Positions 17,973 to 27,033 of a stretch of DNA of 64,000 bases are shown here, piece after piece; within the stretch, counting starts at the first letter, position 1, and each line of letters begins with the position of its first letter. The translations under genes and the position numbers were made by a program. The notes below the pieces were generated by a model. That model worked only from the letters and a program-made list of their open reading frames with translations. It was not told the DNA's origin and searched no databases. Source of the DNA: Nitrososphaeraceae archaeon (GTDB taxonomy: Archaea; Thermoproteota; Nitrososphaeria; Nitrososphaerales; Nitrososphaeraceae); NCBI GenBank assembly GCA_009377575.1, contig WHTU01000009.1, positions 1 to 64,000 of the forward strand. Direction: 5' to 3'.

Positions 17973-18518
17973 ATGCCAAACTACCAATGCTCCTCAAATG
18001 AGAAGCGACTGACGAGAATTCAAGATTCGTACAAGATGGGATACCTAGCAGAAGATGTCAAGGTGCAGTACAAGAGTGCTTTGGATGTGTCAGTGGACGA
18101 TATTGTTATCGATGCGAAGGAGGGTGACATTAGTTCGATGCCTAGGTGGATGGCACAGACCTTCTCGGAGTCCGGAATAGTCACAATCCACGACAAGGAC
18201 AACGCTGCTTACGTCTCAAGAACACTTAACTTGGAAAGAATCGCAAGGGCTCACGATCTTTCCGGCATAAATGCCGACTTTTACATCCGTGTTAACGACT
18301 TTCTTTCTTCTTTGGACGAAAAAGATCGGGAAAGAATAATCGTATCACTCAATTCATTTGTAGTTTCGAGAATCGAAAAAATTGTAAAGCTGGCTGCAAC
18401 ATCTACATTAACGGCCGCAATAAGAGAAAAATTATCAGTGGAAGAACGTGAATTGTATGATTTAATACATGAGTCGACTTTTGCATTCAAAAGAAGGGTT
18501 TTAAGGAAATTTGACTGA
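17973..18518 (+). CDS. GINS complex subunit
   Basis: GINS joins MCM and GAN/Cdc45 in the archaeal CMG helicase. The 181-residue protein has a small N-terminal beta part and a helical A-domain (INADFYIRVNDFLSSLDEKDRERIIVSLNSFVVSRIEKIVKLAATS). Its end, LSVEERELYDLIHESTFAFKRRVL, is the conserved GINS helix. It overlaps the mcm start, as the Gins23-type gene does next to mcm in Sulfolobus. From sequence alone I cannot decide between Gins23 and Gins51. The ATG at 17973 is used; an in-frame ATG at 18036 is an alternative start. Confidence 0.85.
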   Translation: MPNYQCSSNEKRLTRIQDSYKMGYLAEDVKVQYKSALDVSVDDIVIDAKEGDISSMPRWMAQTFSESGIVTIHDKDNAAYVSRTLNLERIARAHDLSGINADFYIRVNDFLSSLDEKDRERIIVSLNSFVVSRIEKIVKLAATSTLTAAIREKLSVEERELYDLIHESTFAFKRRVLRKFD

Positions 18519-20580
18519 ACAGCAGACTTCTGCATCTTTAGCCAATGAACTCGAAAAATTTTTGCGAAGTTTTAAGGATAACCTAGGCAATTACAAATAC
18601 TTTGAAAGAATAAATCACATGATGGCCCTCGGCTCCGCATCTGTTGTAATCGACTATATTGATCTTGATACATTTACTCCTGACCTTGCAAAGGAAATAA
18701 CCCACCGTCCTGATGACATGCTTGAAGCATTCAACTCTGCAGTATTGACAATATTGAGCGAAATTCATCCTGATTATGCTGGAGAAATAATCGACAGAAT
18801 TAAGGTTAGGATTGGCAATTATTCGGTTCAGAGAACCTTACGCGACATTAATGCTGAGGTGATCGATAAGCTAATAGGTGTCTGGGGTATGGTTGTAAGA
18901 ACTTCAGAAGTCAAGCCCTTAGCCAAGAAGATCGGGTATCGATGTATGGATTGTCATACGATTAATGAAGCGCAGCTCAAAGGTCTGTTATTGAAGAAAC
19001 CCACAAAATGCGTCAATTGTGCAGAGAAGGAGCTTGAGATGGACCCGGAAAATAGCATCTTTACCGACTTTCAATTGGTACGACTCCAAGAGCTACCAGA
19101 AGATTTGCCAGCAGGTCAATTACCACATTACGTGGAAGTAACTGTTTTGGGAGACCTTGTCGATCAGTGTCGTCCCGGCGACAGAATTATGTTAACTGGA
19201 ATCGTACGAATAGAACAAGAACAAATTGCCCCCCAAATCAGAACCAGTCTATTCAGACTAAGAATGGAAGGGAATAATATCGAATATCTTGGGGGTGGGA
19301 CCGGCAATAAGGACTCACGCACGATAGAGCGTCTAACTATAAGGAGCGAGGATGAAAGACAAATCATATCTGTATCTAGTAAGCCTGATGCATATGACAA
19401 ATTGATCGCGTCTTTCGCGCCACACGTGTATGGGCACGAAGTGATAAAGGAGTCTATATTACTTTTGATCGTTGGTAGTTTAACAAAGAAACTTAGTGAC
19501 GGATCAACAAGAAGAGGAGATATGAACGTCTTCCTGGTAGGTGACCCAGGTACAGCAAAATCTGAGATGCTAAAGTTTGCTGCAAAGATCGCTCCTCGAG
19601 GGCTTTACACGTCAGGAAGAGGATCTACTGCGGCTGGACTTACTGCCGCTGTTATTAGAGACAAATCTGGCATAATGATGCTCGAAGCAGGAGCAGTCGT
19701 ATTGGGTGATCAAGGATTGGTTTGTATAGATGAGTTTGACAAGATGAGGCCGGAAGATCGGTCTGCGCTGCATGAGGTAATGGAACAGCAAACCTGTTCT
19801 GTTGCGAAAGGAGGAATTGTAGCTACGTTGAATGCAAGAACATCTATTTTGTCCGCTGCCAACCCAATGTATGGAAAATACGATCCATTCAAGAATATTA
19901 CTGAAAATGTCAATCTACCTATCCCCCTTCTTACGAGGTTTGATCTTATTTTCGTGGTTCGGGATACTCCGGAAAGAGAAAAGGATAGTAGGGTTGCAAG
20001 CCATATTTTGGAAATTCATAGAGACGCTAATCGTGCCGCTCAACCCGCGATTGATACAGAACTACTTAGTAAATATCTTGCATATGCAAAGCAAATCGAA
20101 CCTTCACTGTCGAATGAAGCAATGGAAATTATTAAAGACTATTACATGAAAATGCGAAATGTAGAGGCTGAGGGGATGATCACTGTTACTCCCAGGCAGC
20201 TTGAAGGGCTCGTGAGGCTAGCTACAGCTCGAGCTCGATTGTTGTTAAAGGACACAGTGGAGACTGATGACGCAGAACGTGCAATATATTTGGTTCAAAG
20301 AATGCTGGAGACGGCTGGCATGGATGTAAATACCGGAAAGGTAGATCTTGGGGTTTTACACGGTAAACCACACAGCGAAGTCTCTAAACTGAAGCTGTTT
20401 ATAGAGATATTTAATGCTCTTGCAGGCGAAGATAAGAATGACGTAAGTGAAAGAAACTTCATTGACGAACTCATAAATACTGCAAAATTTTCGGAAGATG
20501 AAGCCAAGACGTATCTAAGGAAAGCCATGCAAAACGGTCAGATCTTCGAACGAAAAGCAGGATTTTATGCAAAGGCATAA
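18511..20580 (+). CDS. mcm: Replicative DNA helicase MCM
   Basis: This is the AAA+ hexameric replicative helicase, 689 residues. The N-terminal domain carries a zinc site (C145, C148, C167, C170). The AAA+ core has Walker A GDPGTAKS at 344-351, Walker B VCIDEFDKM, sensor 1 (SILSAANPMYGKY) and the arginine finger LLTRFDLIF. A C-terminal winged helix follows (about 620-689). There is no intein. The start is TTG at 18511, overlapping the GINS stop, so helicase and GINS subunit are made together. Confidence 0.97.
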   Translation: MTEQQTSASLANELEKFLRSFKDNLGNYKYFERINHMMALGSASVVIDYIDLDTFTPDLAKEITHRPDDMLEAFNSAVLTILSEIHPDYAGEIIDRIKVRIGNYSVQRTLRDINAEVIDKLIGVWGMVVRTSEVKPLAKKIGYRCMDCHTINEAQLKGLLLKKPTKCVNCAEKELEMDPENSIFTDFQLVRLQELPEDLPAGQLPHYVEVTVLGDLVDQCRPGDRIMLTGIVRIEQEQIAPQIRTSLFRLRMEGNNIEYLGGGTGNKDSRTIERLTIRSEDERQIISVSSKPDAYDKLIASFAPHVYGHEVIKESILLLIVGSLTKKLSDGSTRRGDMNVFLVGDPGTAKSEMLKFAAKIAPRGLYTSGRGSTAAGLTAAVIRDKSGIMMLEAGAVVLGDQGLVCIDEFDKMRPEDRSALHEVMEQQTCSVAKGGIVATLNARTSILSAANPMYGKYDPFKNITENVNLPIPLLTRFDLIFVVRDTPEREKDSRVASHILEIHRDANRAAQPAIDTELLSKYLAYAKQIEPSLSNEAMEIIKDYYMKMRNVEAEGMITVTPRQLEGLVRLATARARLLLKDTVETDDAERAIYLVQRMLETAGMDVNTGKVDLGVLHGKPHSEVSKLKLFIEIFNALAGEDKNDVSERNFIDELINTAKFSEDEAKTYLRKAMQNGQIFERKAGFYAKA

Positions 20581-21200
20581 GCCTGGCCTGCAAATTTGTA
20601 TCCTATTCGCTTTAGGATGATTTTTTTGAAAATTCATTGTAGTATGGTTGTCTATTGTATCATAAAGGGGAGGTCTGTTCTAATGGCATTTGAGATGCCA
20701 TGGTACGCCGGGTTCGAGGAGAAATGTAAATAATCGGCACATGATAAGAGATTCTATTTTTAGAAGTAAATGTACTTCCAACGACCATATGTTATTTATA
20801 CTAGTGGTTTTTTCTAAATACAATAAACTTATTTCTACTTATGGTATGTACTACTTCCTTGTCTTCAATTCAATTCAAGTGCTCCAAATAGTAAAATAAT
20901 GACAAATCCAAAAGACAGACAGACATCTTCTGACTTCTGATCCGTATGATGGATAAAAGCAATGTATAAAATAATCAAACTTATTATATTATGGAAACAG
21001 GATATTCGTTATCCAACTAATCTCTGTTCATCTGTAGTCTACCTTCATATAAGTAATGTACGGATAGGTTCATTGAATGGTTGATTTTGTTCCATAGTCG
21101 ATATCTTTTTTATATGACAGGTTCTTGCTTGCCAAGTATGTGGGGCGTTGCATTGTTTCTAAAAAATGTTAAATATGCTTACTTCCTAAGATGACTGAGG
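20581..21200. other. 620-base intergenic stretch with one hairpin
   Basis: No convincing gene. A perfect 7-bp inverted repeat (ATGGCAT-TTGAG-ATGCCAT) lies at 20683-20701 without a following T-run, so it is not a clear terminator. The rest is AT-rich. An untranslated RNA cannot be excluded. Confidence 0.4.
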
Positions 21201-21578
21201 ATGCGTCATAGTATTCTTGTTATTGTGATAGCTGCTATAATTGTGTCATCAGGGGTTTTGATAATTGTCTATGGGCTTAATTTATTTTCTGAGGATTATA
21301 GTCTTGAAATGGATCCTCTCAAGGATGAGCAAAACCTCTTCAGTACTGCAAGGGTCGCGCTATCTAACACAGGCAAGCTTCCACTTACCAACGTAATAAT
21401 AACCTATGGTGGACAGAGTACCGAGTCACTGGAATCAATTACACCAGGACAGAAATTGCTGTTATCGCCGCCTGAAAATGTTTCACTTGACTTCGTTACT
21501 GTCACCACTAGCGAGGGTCTGAACATAACGAAGATGTATAGGACACCCATCAAGCTACCAGGAATGATGGGATCGTAG
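21201..21578 (+). CDS. Small membrane-anchored extracytoplasmic protein
   Basis: The 125-residue protein starts with one membrane segment (SILVIVIAAIIVSSGVLIIVYGLNLF). It continues outside as a short beta-rich domain: FSTARVALSNTGKLPLTNVIITYGGQSTESLESITPGQKLLLSPP. The NTGKLPLTNV...PGQ pattern recalls CARDB/immunoglobulin-like surface domains, but I do not recognise a family. Topology is inferred: N-terminal anchor, domain outside. It is alone between long intergenic stretches. Start ATG at 21201. Confidence 0.7.
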   Translation: MRHSILVIVIAAIIVSSGVLIIVYGLNLFSEDYSLEMDPLKDEQNLFSTARVALSNTGKLPLTNVIITYGGQSTESLESITPGQKLLLSPPENVSLDFVTVTTSEGLNITKMYRTPIKLPGMMGS

Positions 21579-21943
21579 TAACGATCATAGTGTAATACCA
21601 GCAGCACTCCTTGGGCAAACCAGTCAGCCCCCACTCTTGGATTAGTTACATCTTCATCCAACTTCCCAATCGAAATACAACTGGACGGATCATGTCACGT
21701 ATAATACACACACTTCAAAGTTGAAAGCAGGATAAATGTACGTAAATGAAAGGTAACCAGCAAGGTAAGGCTTTCCCCGTATGGCAAATTCCTTTTTTGA
21801 CTTTAATACGTCCACATTATCTCGCTATTCACCAGCTTGAGCGACAGGAAACATTTACATAAAAAAAGTACAGCTTCTCACTTTACAAAAATCCAACGAT
21901 AATCTAATACACACTTAATTATTCATTTTTATTGTTACTGGAT
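21579..21943. other. Intergenic stretch before the riboflavin operon
   Basis: No gene seen. A TATA-like CTTAATTATT lies at 21914-21923, 21-30 bases before the ribE ATG at 21944, and is the likely promoter of the operon. Confidence 0.4.
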
Positions 21944-22570
21944 ATGTTCACTGGCATTATTGAAGGGCTAGGCGAGGTAAGCTCTATCTCAAGATTGAAC
22001 AAAGGGTTGGGACAGTTTGCAGACATGAGGTTAAAATTGAAAATCCCTATAAAATTACTGAAAGGGCTCAAGTTGGGCGATAGTATGAATCTCAATGGAA
22101 CCTGTCTGACAGTCATGAACTTAAAAAACCATTTGGTAGAATTCGAAATGGTACGAGAGACTACTAAGAAGTCATGCATGGGACAGGTGAAAAAGGGCGA
22201 CTTGGTTAATATTGAAAGAAGCCTACGGTTAGGCGACAGACTAGGGGGCCACATCGTTTTAGGGCATACCGATGGAATTGGAATTATTGATCTAGTCAAA
22301 ACAAAGGATGGGGAGACAAAAATGTGGATAACGTCAGAAGACCATTCACTCATGCCCTATATCGCCCAGAAGGGTTCTATAGCAATAGATGGGATAAGCC
22401 TCACCTTAACCGATGTAGAGAGGAAAAAAAATAGATTTTCTGTCTCACTTATTCCCTTTACAATGCGAAATACTACACTAGGATTGAAAAGGCGAGGAGA
22501 TCTAGTAAATTTAGAGATTGATGTGCTAAGCCGCTACGTAATTAATTACCAAAATATTGGTAATAACTAA
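21944..22570 (+). CDS. ribE: Riboflavin synthase, bacterial-type (alpha subunit)
   Basis: The enzyme dismutates two 6,7-dimethyl-8-ribityllumazine molecules to riboflavin. The protein begins MFTGIIEGLGEVSS, the hallmark start of the two-barrel bacterial/eukaryotic riboflavin synthase. It shows repeat 1 (SMNLNGTCLTVMNL) and repeat 2 (GHIVLGHTDGIGIID, GSIAIDGISLTLTDV), about 208 residues in all. This is not the archaeal RibC type related to lumazine synthase. The ATG at 21944 is chosen over the upstream TTG at 21932 because the family starts exactly there and the TATA box fits. It is the first gene of the riboflavin operon. Confidence 0.95.
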   Translation: MFTGIIEGLGEVSSISRLNKGLGQFADMRLKLKIPIKLLKGLKLGDSMNLNGTCLTVMNLKNHLVEFEMVRETTKKSCMGQVKKGDLVNIERSLRLGDRLGGHIVLGHTDGIGIIDLVKTKDGETKMWITSEDHSLMPYIAQKGSIAIDGISLTLTDVERKKNRFSVSLIPFTMRNTTLGLKRRGDLVNLEIDVLSRYVINYQNIGNN

Positions 22571-22597
22571 AGAATTAGTAAGATATATAAAAAATCG

Positions 22598-23299
22598 ATG
22601 CTGACAAGTATTAGATTGTATTCGCTCGAAGATGCAATAGTCGCATTCTCAGCCGGGAAATTTGTACTTATCCATGACGATAAGGGGAGAGAGAATGAAG
22701 TCGATATGGTGATCGCAGCAGAGTTCGTCACTCCTGAACACGTTGGCATTATGCGCAGACATGCAGGTGGATTGATTTGTACTGCAATCACTAACGAAGC
22801 GGCATTAAAACTGGGCTTAATGTACATGCACGACATCTTGGAGCATATGTCTACAACAGCTCCAATGCTTTCGAAAATTGCGTCCAGTAAAGCGCCATAT
22901 GGTGATCGGCCTGCTTTTTCTATCTCTGTGAACCACCGGGACACTTATACGGGTATTACTGACTACGACAGGGCATTAACAATAAACAAAATTGCAGATG
23001 TATGTAAAAATATTAATTCTAATGGCCCGGAAAAGTTCTCCAATTCTTTCAGAGCTCCAGGCCATGTTCCAATCTTAATTGCATCTAAGGGACTACTTGA
23101 TGATAGGATAGGTCATACAGAACTGTGTGTGTATTTGGCTCAAGTCTCTGGACTTACTCATTCAGTTGTAATGTGCGAGATGCTTGACTTAAATACACAT
23201 CGTGCATTGACCATTGACGAGGCCAAAAAATATGCCAAAGAAAATAACATCCTTATACTTGAAAGCAGTCAACTAGCAAATTATGCTAAGGCGGTATAA
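22598..23299 (+). CDS. ribB: 3,4-dihydroxy-2-butanone 4-phosphate synthase
   Basis: RibB converts ribulose 5-phosphate to the four-carbon unit of lumazine plus formate. The 233-residue single-domain protein has the acidic magnesium loop (DDKGRENEVDMVIAAEFVT), RRHAGGLICTAI, the substrate loop DTYTGITDYDRALTI and the C-terminal FRAPGHVPILIASKGLL...GHTELCVYLAQ. No GTP cyclohydrolase II domain is fused. It lies between ribE and ribH on the same strand, with a 27-base gap to ribE. Confidence 0.95.
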   Translation: MLTSIRLYSLEDAIVAFSAGKFVLIHDDKGRENEVDMVIAAEFVTPEHVGIMRRHAGGLICTAITNEAALKLGLMYMHDILEHMSTTAPMLSKIASSKAPYGDRPAFSISVNHRDTYTGITDYDRALTINKIADVCKNINSNGPEKFSNSFRAPGHVPILIASKGLLDDRIGHTELCVYLAQVSGLTHSVVMCEMLDLNTHRALTIDEAKKYAKENNILILESSQLANYAKAV

Positions 23300-23308
23300 C
23301 GAATTTTT

Positions 23309-23776
23309 TTGGACAAAATCAGGATAGCTATTGTAGTATCTGAATTCAATAAAGAAATCACCTATAAAATGCTTGATCTGGCGAGAGAAAACACAAACAA
23401 GCAAAACGGAGTCACATTGAGGTATGTGTGTTATGTCTCTGGTTGTTACGATATGCCTCTTATCATTAACGAGTTATTAAAGCGAAGGGATGTTGATGCA
23501 GTAATCACACTCGGGGCCATTATCAAAGGAGAAACAAGGCACGACGAGCTAATTGCCAATAGCGTAGCTAAGAGCTTCATTGACCTATCATTAAAGTATT
23601 GTAAACCGGTCATACTGGGCATCAGTGGGCCAGATATTACTCTCCAACAGGCAAGAGATCGAGTTGAAATTATTTCTTCAAGAACTGTACTCGCAGCAAT
23701 TAGCATGACGCGACGACTAAAAAAATTAAAGACGCAACGTTCTGGTTCGAGTAGGTCCACAGAAGTGATAATGTAG
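23309..23776 (+). CDS. ribH: 6,7-dimethyl-8-ribityllumazine synthase
   Basis: RibH condenses the RibB product with the ribitylamino-pyrimidinedione. The 155-residue protein shows the lumazine synthase fold: IAIVVSEFNKEITYKML at the start, CYDMPLIINELLKRRDVDAVITLGAIIKGETRHDELI (catalytic His in the RHDE element), and PVILGISGPDITLQQARDR. The start is TTG at 23309, nine bases after ribB ends. Confidence 0.94.
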   Translation: MDKIRIAIVVSEFNKEITYKMLDLARENTNKQNGVTLRYVCYVSGCYDMPLIINELLKRRDVDAVITLGAIIKGETRHDELIANSVAKSFIDLSLKYCKPVILGISGPDITLQQARDRVEIISSRTVLAAISMTRRLKKLKTQRSGSSRSTEVIM

Positions 23777-23782
23777 TTGGGT

Positions 23783-24538
23783 ATGCATTTAACTATAATC
23801 AAGATAGATAGGTATGGTCCATGGACTCTAACTCTAGGAAGCGATCGAGAATCAGTACTCCAAATGCTTCAAGCAAGGATTTATTTCGATATTCAACGAT
23901 TATTTTCGGAAAGGCATTGCATAGTTTACCCTAACAGATTTGATGAATATTTTGCTATCACCAATGGTTTACTAATTTCAGAATTAGTCGATATACAAAG
24001 GGAGCTTACCAAATTGTATCCGCAGTTGGGCTTTTCGATGGCCTTAGGGTATGGTGACACCCCTTATCAGGCAGACAGAAGTGCTTTTGAAGCTCGAAAA
24101 AATGGAGTTCAAATCGCTTCTGGTGGAATCTATGCACATGACTCTGATAAGAACCGACTTGGGAATCATAGCACCGATATCAGAATAATGCACATCGATG
24201 TCAATGGGTTAAGTAAGCTGAATTTGGAAATGTCTCCATACCAAGTGACATCCATGATTTTCAGTATATATTCGCGATTAGTCGATAAATTTATGGAAAA
24301 AGATTGCCTTACTTTTTATCTTGGAGGGGATAATTTTATGGTGATCGCAAGCAATATACTTAAAGAGGAAGTAGAAAATATACTACTTGGAATTACAAAA
24401 GATACACGTGTTCCCCTTAACTGTGGAATAGGAAAAGGAAAAACAGGAAGAGAAGCTGCTATGGTAGCGACAAAAGCCCTTGACACAATTAGAGAATTGC
24501 GAGATAATGGAACACACCTATCAATTTATGAAATCTAA
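23783..24538 (+). CDS. arfA: GTP cyclohydrolase III (ArfA type)
   Basis: This enzyme opens GTP to the formamidopyrimidine 2-amino-5-formylamino-6-ribosylamino-4-pyrimidinone 5'-phosphate, the first step of archaeal riboflavin (and F420) synthesis. Markers are IKIDRYGPWTLTLGSDRE at the N-terminus, RFDEYFAITNG, the mid-chain GYGDTPYQAD, and a second cyclase-like half with LGGDNFMVIASN and GIGKGKTGREAAMVA. The ATG at 23783 is preferred over a TTG two codons earlier because family members begin just before the ITVIQIDNYGPW-type strand. Its stop overlaps the next ATG (TAATG). Confidence 0.92.
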   Translation: MHLTIIKIDRYGPWTLTLGSDRESVLQMLQARIYFDIQRLFSERHCIVYPNRFDEYFAITNGLLISELVDIQRELTKLYPQLGFSMALGYGDTPYQADRSAFEARKNGVQIASGGIYAHDSDKNRLGNHSTDIRIMHIDVNGLSKLNLEMSPYQVTSMIFSIYSRLVDKFMEKDCLTFYLGGDNFMVIASNILKEEVENILLGITKDTRVPLNCGIGKGKTGREAAMVATKALDTIRELRDNGTHLSIYEI

Positions 24539-25812
24539 TGTCTGTACTGATAAAAAACGCAAGTCTTCTAAAGGGACCAGATCTAATATTCATTGAAAGG
24601 GGATTCATTCAGATCTCTGATAGCGGAATCATTACTAGGGTTGGTACTGATCAGGAACTCGGCTGCATGGAAAGGGAGTCGCCATCAATTCTTGATGCGG
24701 AAGGTCTTTTGTTACTACCCGGGCTCATAAATGCGCACACACATATCGGAGATTCTATTGCGAAGGACTTTACCTCGGATCCAGATTTATCATCGACTGT
24801 TGATCCAATTATCGGGATAAAACGTAAGATCCTTTCCAGAACGGATCCCAACTACCTAAGGGTATTTATGAGAAATGCCGCCATTTCAATGTTAAAAAAT
24901 GGAATTGTTGCATTTGCAGATTTCCGTGAGGGAGGTCTGGATGGCGTAAAACTATTGCGGAGAGCCGTTTCCGGATTAAAAATTAAATCGGTTATATTGG
25001 GAAGAATAGAGAAATACTTTGAGCCCTCTTCTTCATATTCTAACTTGAACAGTGGTACTAATGGATCATCGATCGATTCTTCTGCTTTAACCCAGGATGT
25101 ATTCGATTTGCTTGACGTTTCGAATGGTTTCGGAATAAGTGGAACAAATGAGAACACTGATCAATCGCTAATTGAATATTCAAGAGCCGCTAGAAACTAC
25201 TGTAACACAAGTAACTTGGAGACGAAGCGGTTGCTAGCTATCCATGCTGCCGAGTCACGAGAAACAACCACTTTGTCAATTGGCAAAACGGGGTTGACAG
25301 AAGTTGAAAGATCGATCAAATTCCTCCAACCCGACTTCGTAGTACATATGACACAAGCGACTGATAAAGACATTGAGGCTATATCGGCAAATAAGATAGG
25401 AATAGTGGTTTGTCCAAGATCTAACGGATTAATAGGTTGTGGTATCCCTAGAATTGCTGACATGATGAACAATGGTTGTCTAGTAGGAATAGGAACTGAC
25501 AACGTAATGCTCAATTCCCCGGATATCTTCAAGGAAATGGACTACATTTGGAAGGTTTCCAGGGCTACAGGTGCACATCAAATAAGCGCTAGAGATATAT
25601 TGAAAATGGCTACTGTTAATGGAGCCAAGATTCTCCACTTGAATTCTGGTTGTATAGAACCTGGTCGATCCGCTGACATGTTGTTAATTGATAAGAAACA
25701 TGTGGACTTATTTCCTATCCACGATCCGTATGCATCTATCGTACAGAGGGTTAGCCAAGGTTCGATAAGGGGTGTCATGATAAACGGAGAATTTGTAACA
25801 GAGAATTCGTAA
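24538..25812 (+). CDS. Amidohydrolase / deaminase-family enzyme inside the riboflavin operon
   Basis: The protein is a 424-residue metal-dependent hydrolase of the TRZ/ATZ (S-adenosylhomocysteine deaminase-like) amidohydrolase superfamily. Metal ligands are visible: HTHIGD near residue 62, LAIHAAESRET, DFVVHMTQA and the GIGTDNVMLN aspartate. The C-terminus folds back in the usual GCIEPGRSADMLLID pattern. It is embedded between arfA, whose stop it overlaps, and the pyrimidine reductase gene 17 bases downstream. That placement suggests a riboflavin-pathway step: formamide hydrolysis or the poorly assigned archaeal deamination. The substrate is inference from position only; a separate nucleoside deaminase is the alternative. 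Confidence 0.85.
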   Translation: MSVLIKNASLLKGPDLIFIERGFIQISDSGIITRVGTDQELGCMERESPSILDAEGLLLLPGLINAHTHIGDSIAKDFTSDPDLSSTVDPIIGIKRKILSRTDPNYLRVFMRNAAISMLKNGIVAFADFREGGLDGVKLLRRAVSGLKIKSVILGRIEKYFEPSSSYSNLNSGTNGSSIDSSALTQDVFDLLDVSNGFGISGTNENTDQSLIEYSRAARNYCNTSNLETKRLLAIHAAESRETTTLSIGKTGLTEVERSIKFLQPDFVVHMTQATDKDIEAISANKIGIVVCPRSNGLIGCGIPRIADMMNNGCLVGIGTDNVMLNSPDIFKEMDYIWKVSRATGAHQISARDILKMATVNGAKILHLNSGCIEPGRSADMLLIDKKHVDLFPIHDPYASIVQRVSQGSIRGVMINGEFVTENS

Positions 25813-25828
25813 GAGGCAGTTGTAGTAG

Positions 25829-26476
25829 TTGAAGATTGTTATCAATGCAGCAATGACTGCTGACGGAAAAATCGCCACAAAAAATGGAAATTCAGCTATA
25901 TCGTCAAATGTTGATTTGAGGAGAGTTCATCAATTGAGGAATTCTGCAGACGTAATAATGGTCGGTATATCTACTGTACTAGCCGATGACCCCCAGCTGA
26001 CAGTTAGGTTTGGCACGACTGGTTCAAAGTCTCCTGCAAGGGTGATCGTTGATAGCACCGGAAGGATTCCTTCAAATTCTAAGATCCTTAAGAAAGCTAG
26101 TGAATTGAATACCATAGTTGCTACTTCTAATAGGATTTCTTTTGAGAATATCCGCAGAATAGAGAGCACTGGCGCGAAGGTTCTAGTTGCAGGACGGAAT
26201 AAGGTTGAACTTAGAAAGGTTTTCAGATTGTTGGAAAAGATGGGACATAAGAAGATATTAGTGGAGGGAGGCGGAGAGCTAAATTGGTCGGTTCTAAGAC
26301 TTGGTATTGTTGATGAATTGATAATTACCATATCTCCGCGGATTGTAGGGGGGAGATCTGCAGTCACACTAGTAGAGGGTGAAGGTTGTGACCGGATGTC
26401 CGAAGGTATACCGCTAAAGCTTAGGGACGTAAGAAGGAATGCAAACGGGGAAATGACCTTATTCTATGAACTTTAA
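25829..26476 (+). CDS. arfC: 2,5-diamino-6-ribosylamino-pyrimidinone 5'-phosphate reductase
   Basis: This NADPH-dependent enzyme of the DHFR/RibD-C fold reduces the ribose of the pyrimidine intermediate to ribityl. Fungi and archaea do this before deamination. The 215-residue protein has VINAAMTADGKIATKNG at the start, VHQLRNSADVIMVGISTVLADDPQLTVR, PARVIVDSTGRIP and the NADPH-loop ILVEGGGELNWSVLRLGIVDEL. The start is TTG at 25829. It is the last gene of the riboflavin operon; the next sequence is T- and C-rich. Confidence 0.93.
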   Translation: MKIVINAAMTADGKIATKNGNSAISSNVDLRRVHQLRNSADVIMVGISTVLADDPQLTVRFGTTGSKSPARVIVDSTGRIPSNSKILKKASELNTIVATSNRISFENIRRIESTGAKVLVAGRNKVELRKVFRLLEKMGHKKILVEGGGELNWSVLRLGIVDELIITISPRIVGGRSAVTLVEGEGCDRMSEGIPLKLRDVRRNANGEMTLFYEL

Positions 26477-26627
26477 ACCTTGATTCTTCCGCCCCCTCTG
26501 TTTCATGAACCTCTACTTTTCGAAATATAAATGACAATGTTTCTTTTGTTCTGGTACGATTCTTGTCGCAGGAAAAAGCTACAATTGGTTGATAAAACTA
26601 AAATTAGTCAACATAGTCAAATGTACG

Positions 26628-26798
26628 ATGAATAGAAAGGAATTATCTAATAGTTGTAAAAGCGGAAATCATATTGATTGTGAAGAATGCGTGTGTAAGT
26701 GTCATATCCCTGGTACTATGGAATACATGTCACGCAATATAGCTCGATTAGAAAAGGAGCGTCCTGGGTTGGGTGAATCGCTTCCAGCTTTCACTTAG
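26628..26798 (+). CDS. Very small Cys/His-rich protein
   Basis: The ORF has about 57 residues from the ATG at 26628 (an in-frame TTG at 26589 would add 13). The N-terminal half carries CKSGNHIDCEECVCKCH, five Cys and two His in 17 residues, a likely zinc- or iron-binding knuckle. The rest is a short charged helix. I do not recognise a named family; the dense Cys pattern argues for a real gene. It is in the same orientation as the riboflavin operon but 150 bases beyond it. Confidence 0.55.
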   Translation: MNRKELSNSCKSGNHIDCEECVCKCHIPGTMEYMSRNIARLEKERPGLGESLPAFT

Positions 26799-27033
26799 TA
26801 AAATTACATATCTCAGTTCCAATGGAGTTGGGATAATATTTAACCTTTGGACAATTGAATATGGAGTGCTACTATTCTGAATCGGGAAGCTTAATGTGTC
26901 GATTTTCTGCCCTTGCCATCGAAGTAACTTCTCTATTTTGCGCATTTTTCCTAAAAGTGAATCTAAATCGATGTAACCATGCCTATTGATTGAGGCTTTA
27001 GAACAACCCCGAGAAATCGGATTAGTAATTCAG

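Noticed and set aside
20683-20701. Intrinsic terminator after mcm
   Set aside because: The 7-bp hairpin is about 100 bases beyond mcm and is not followed by a T-run.
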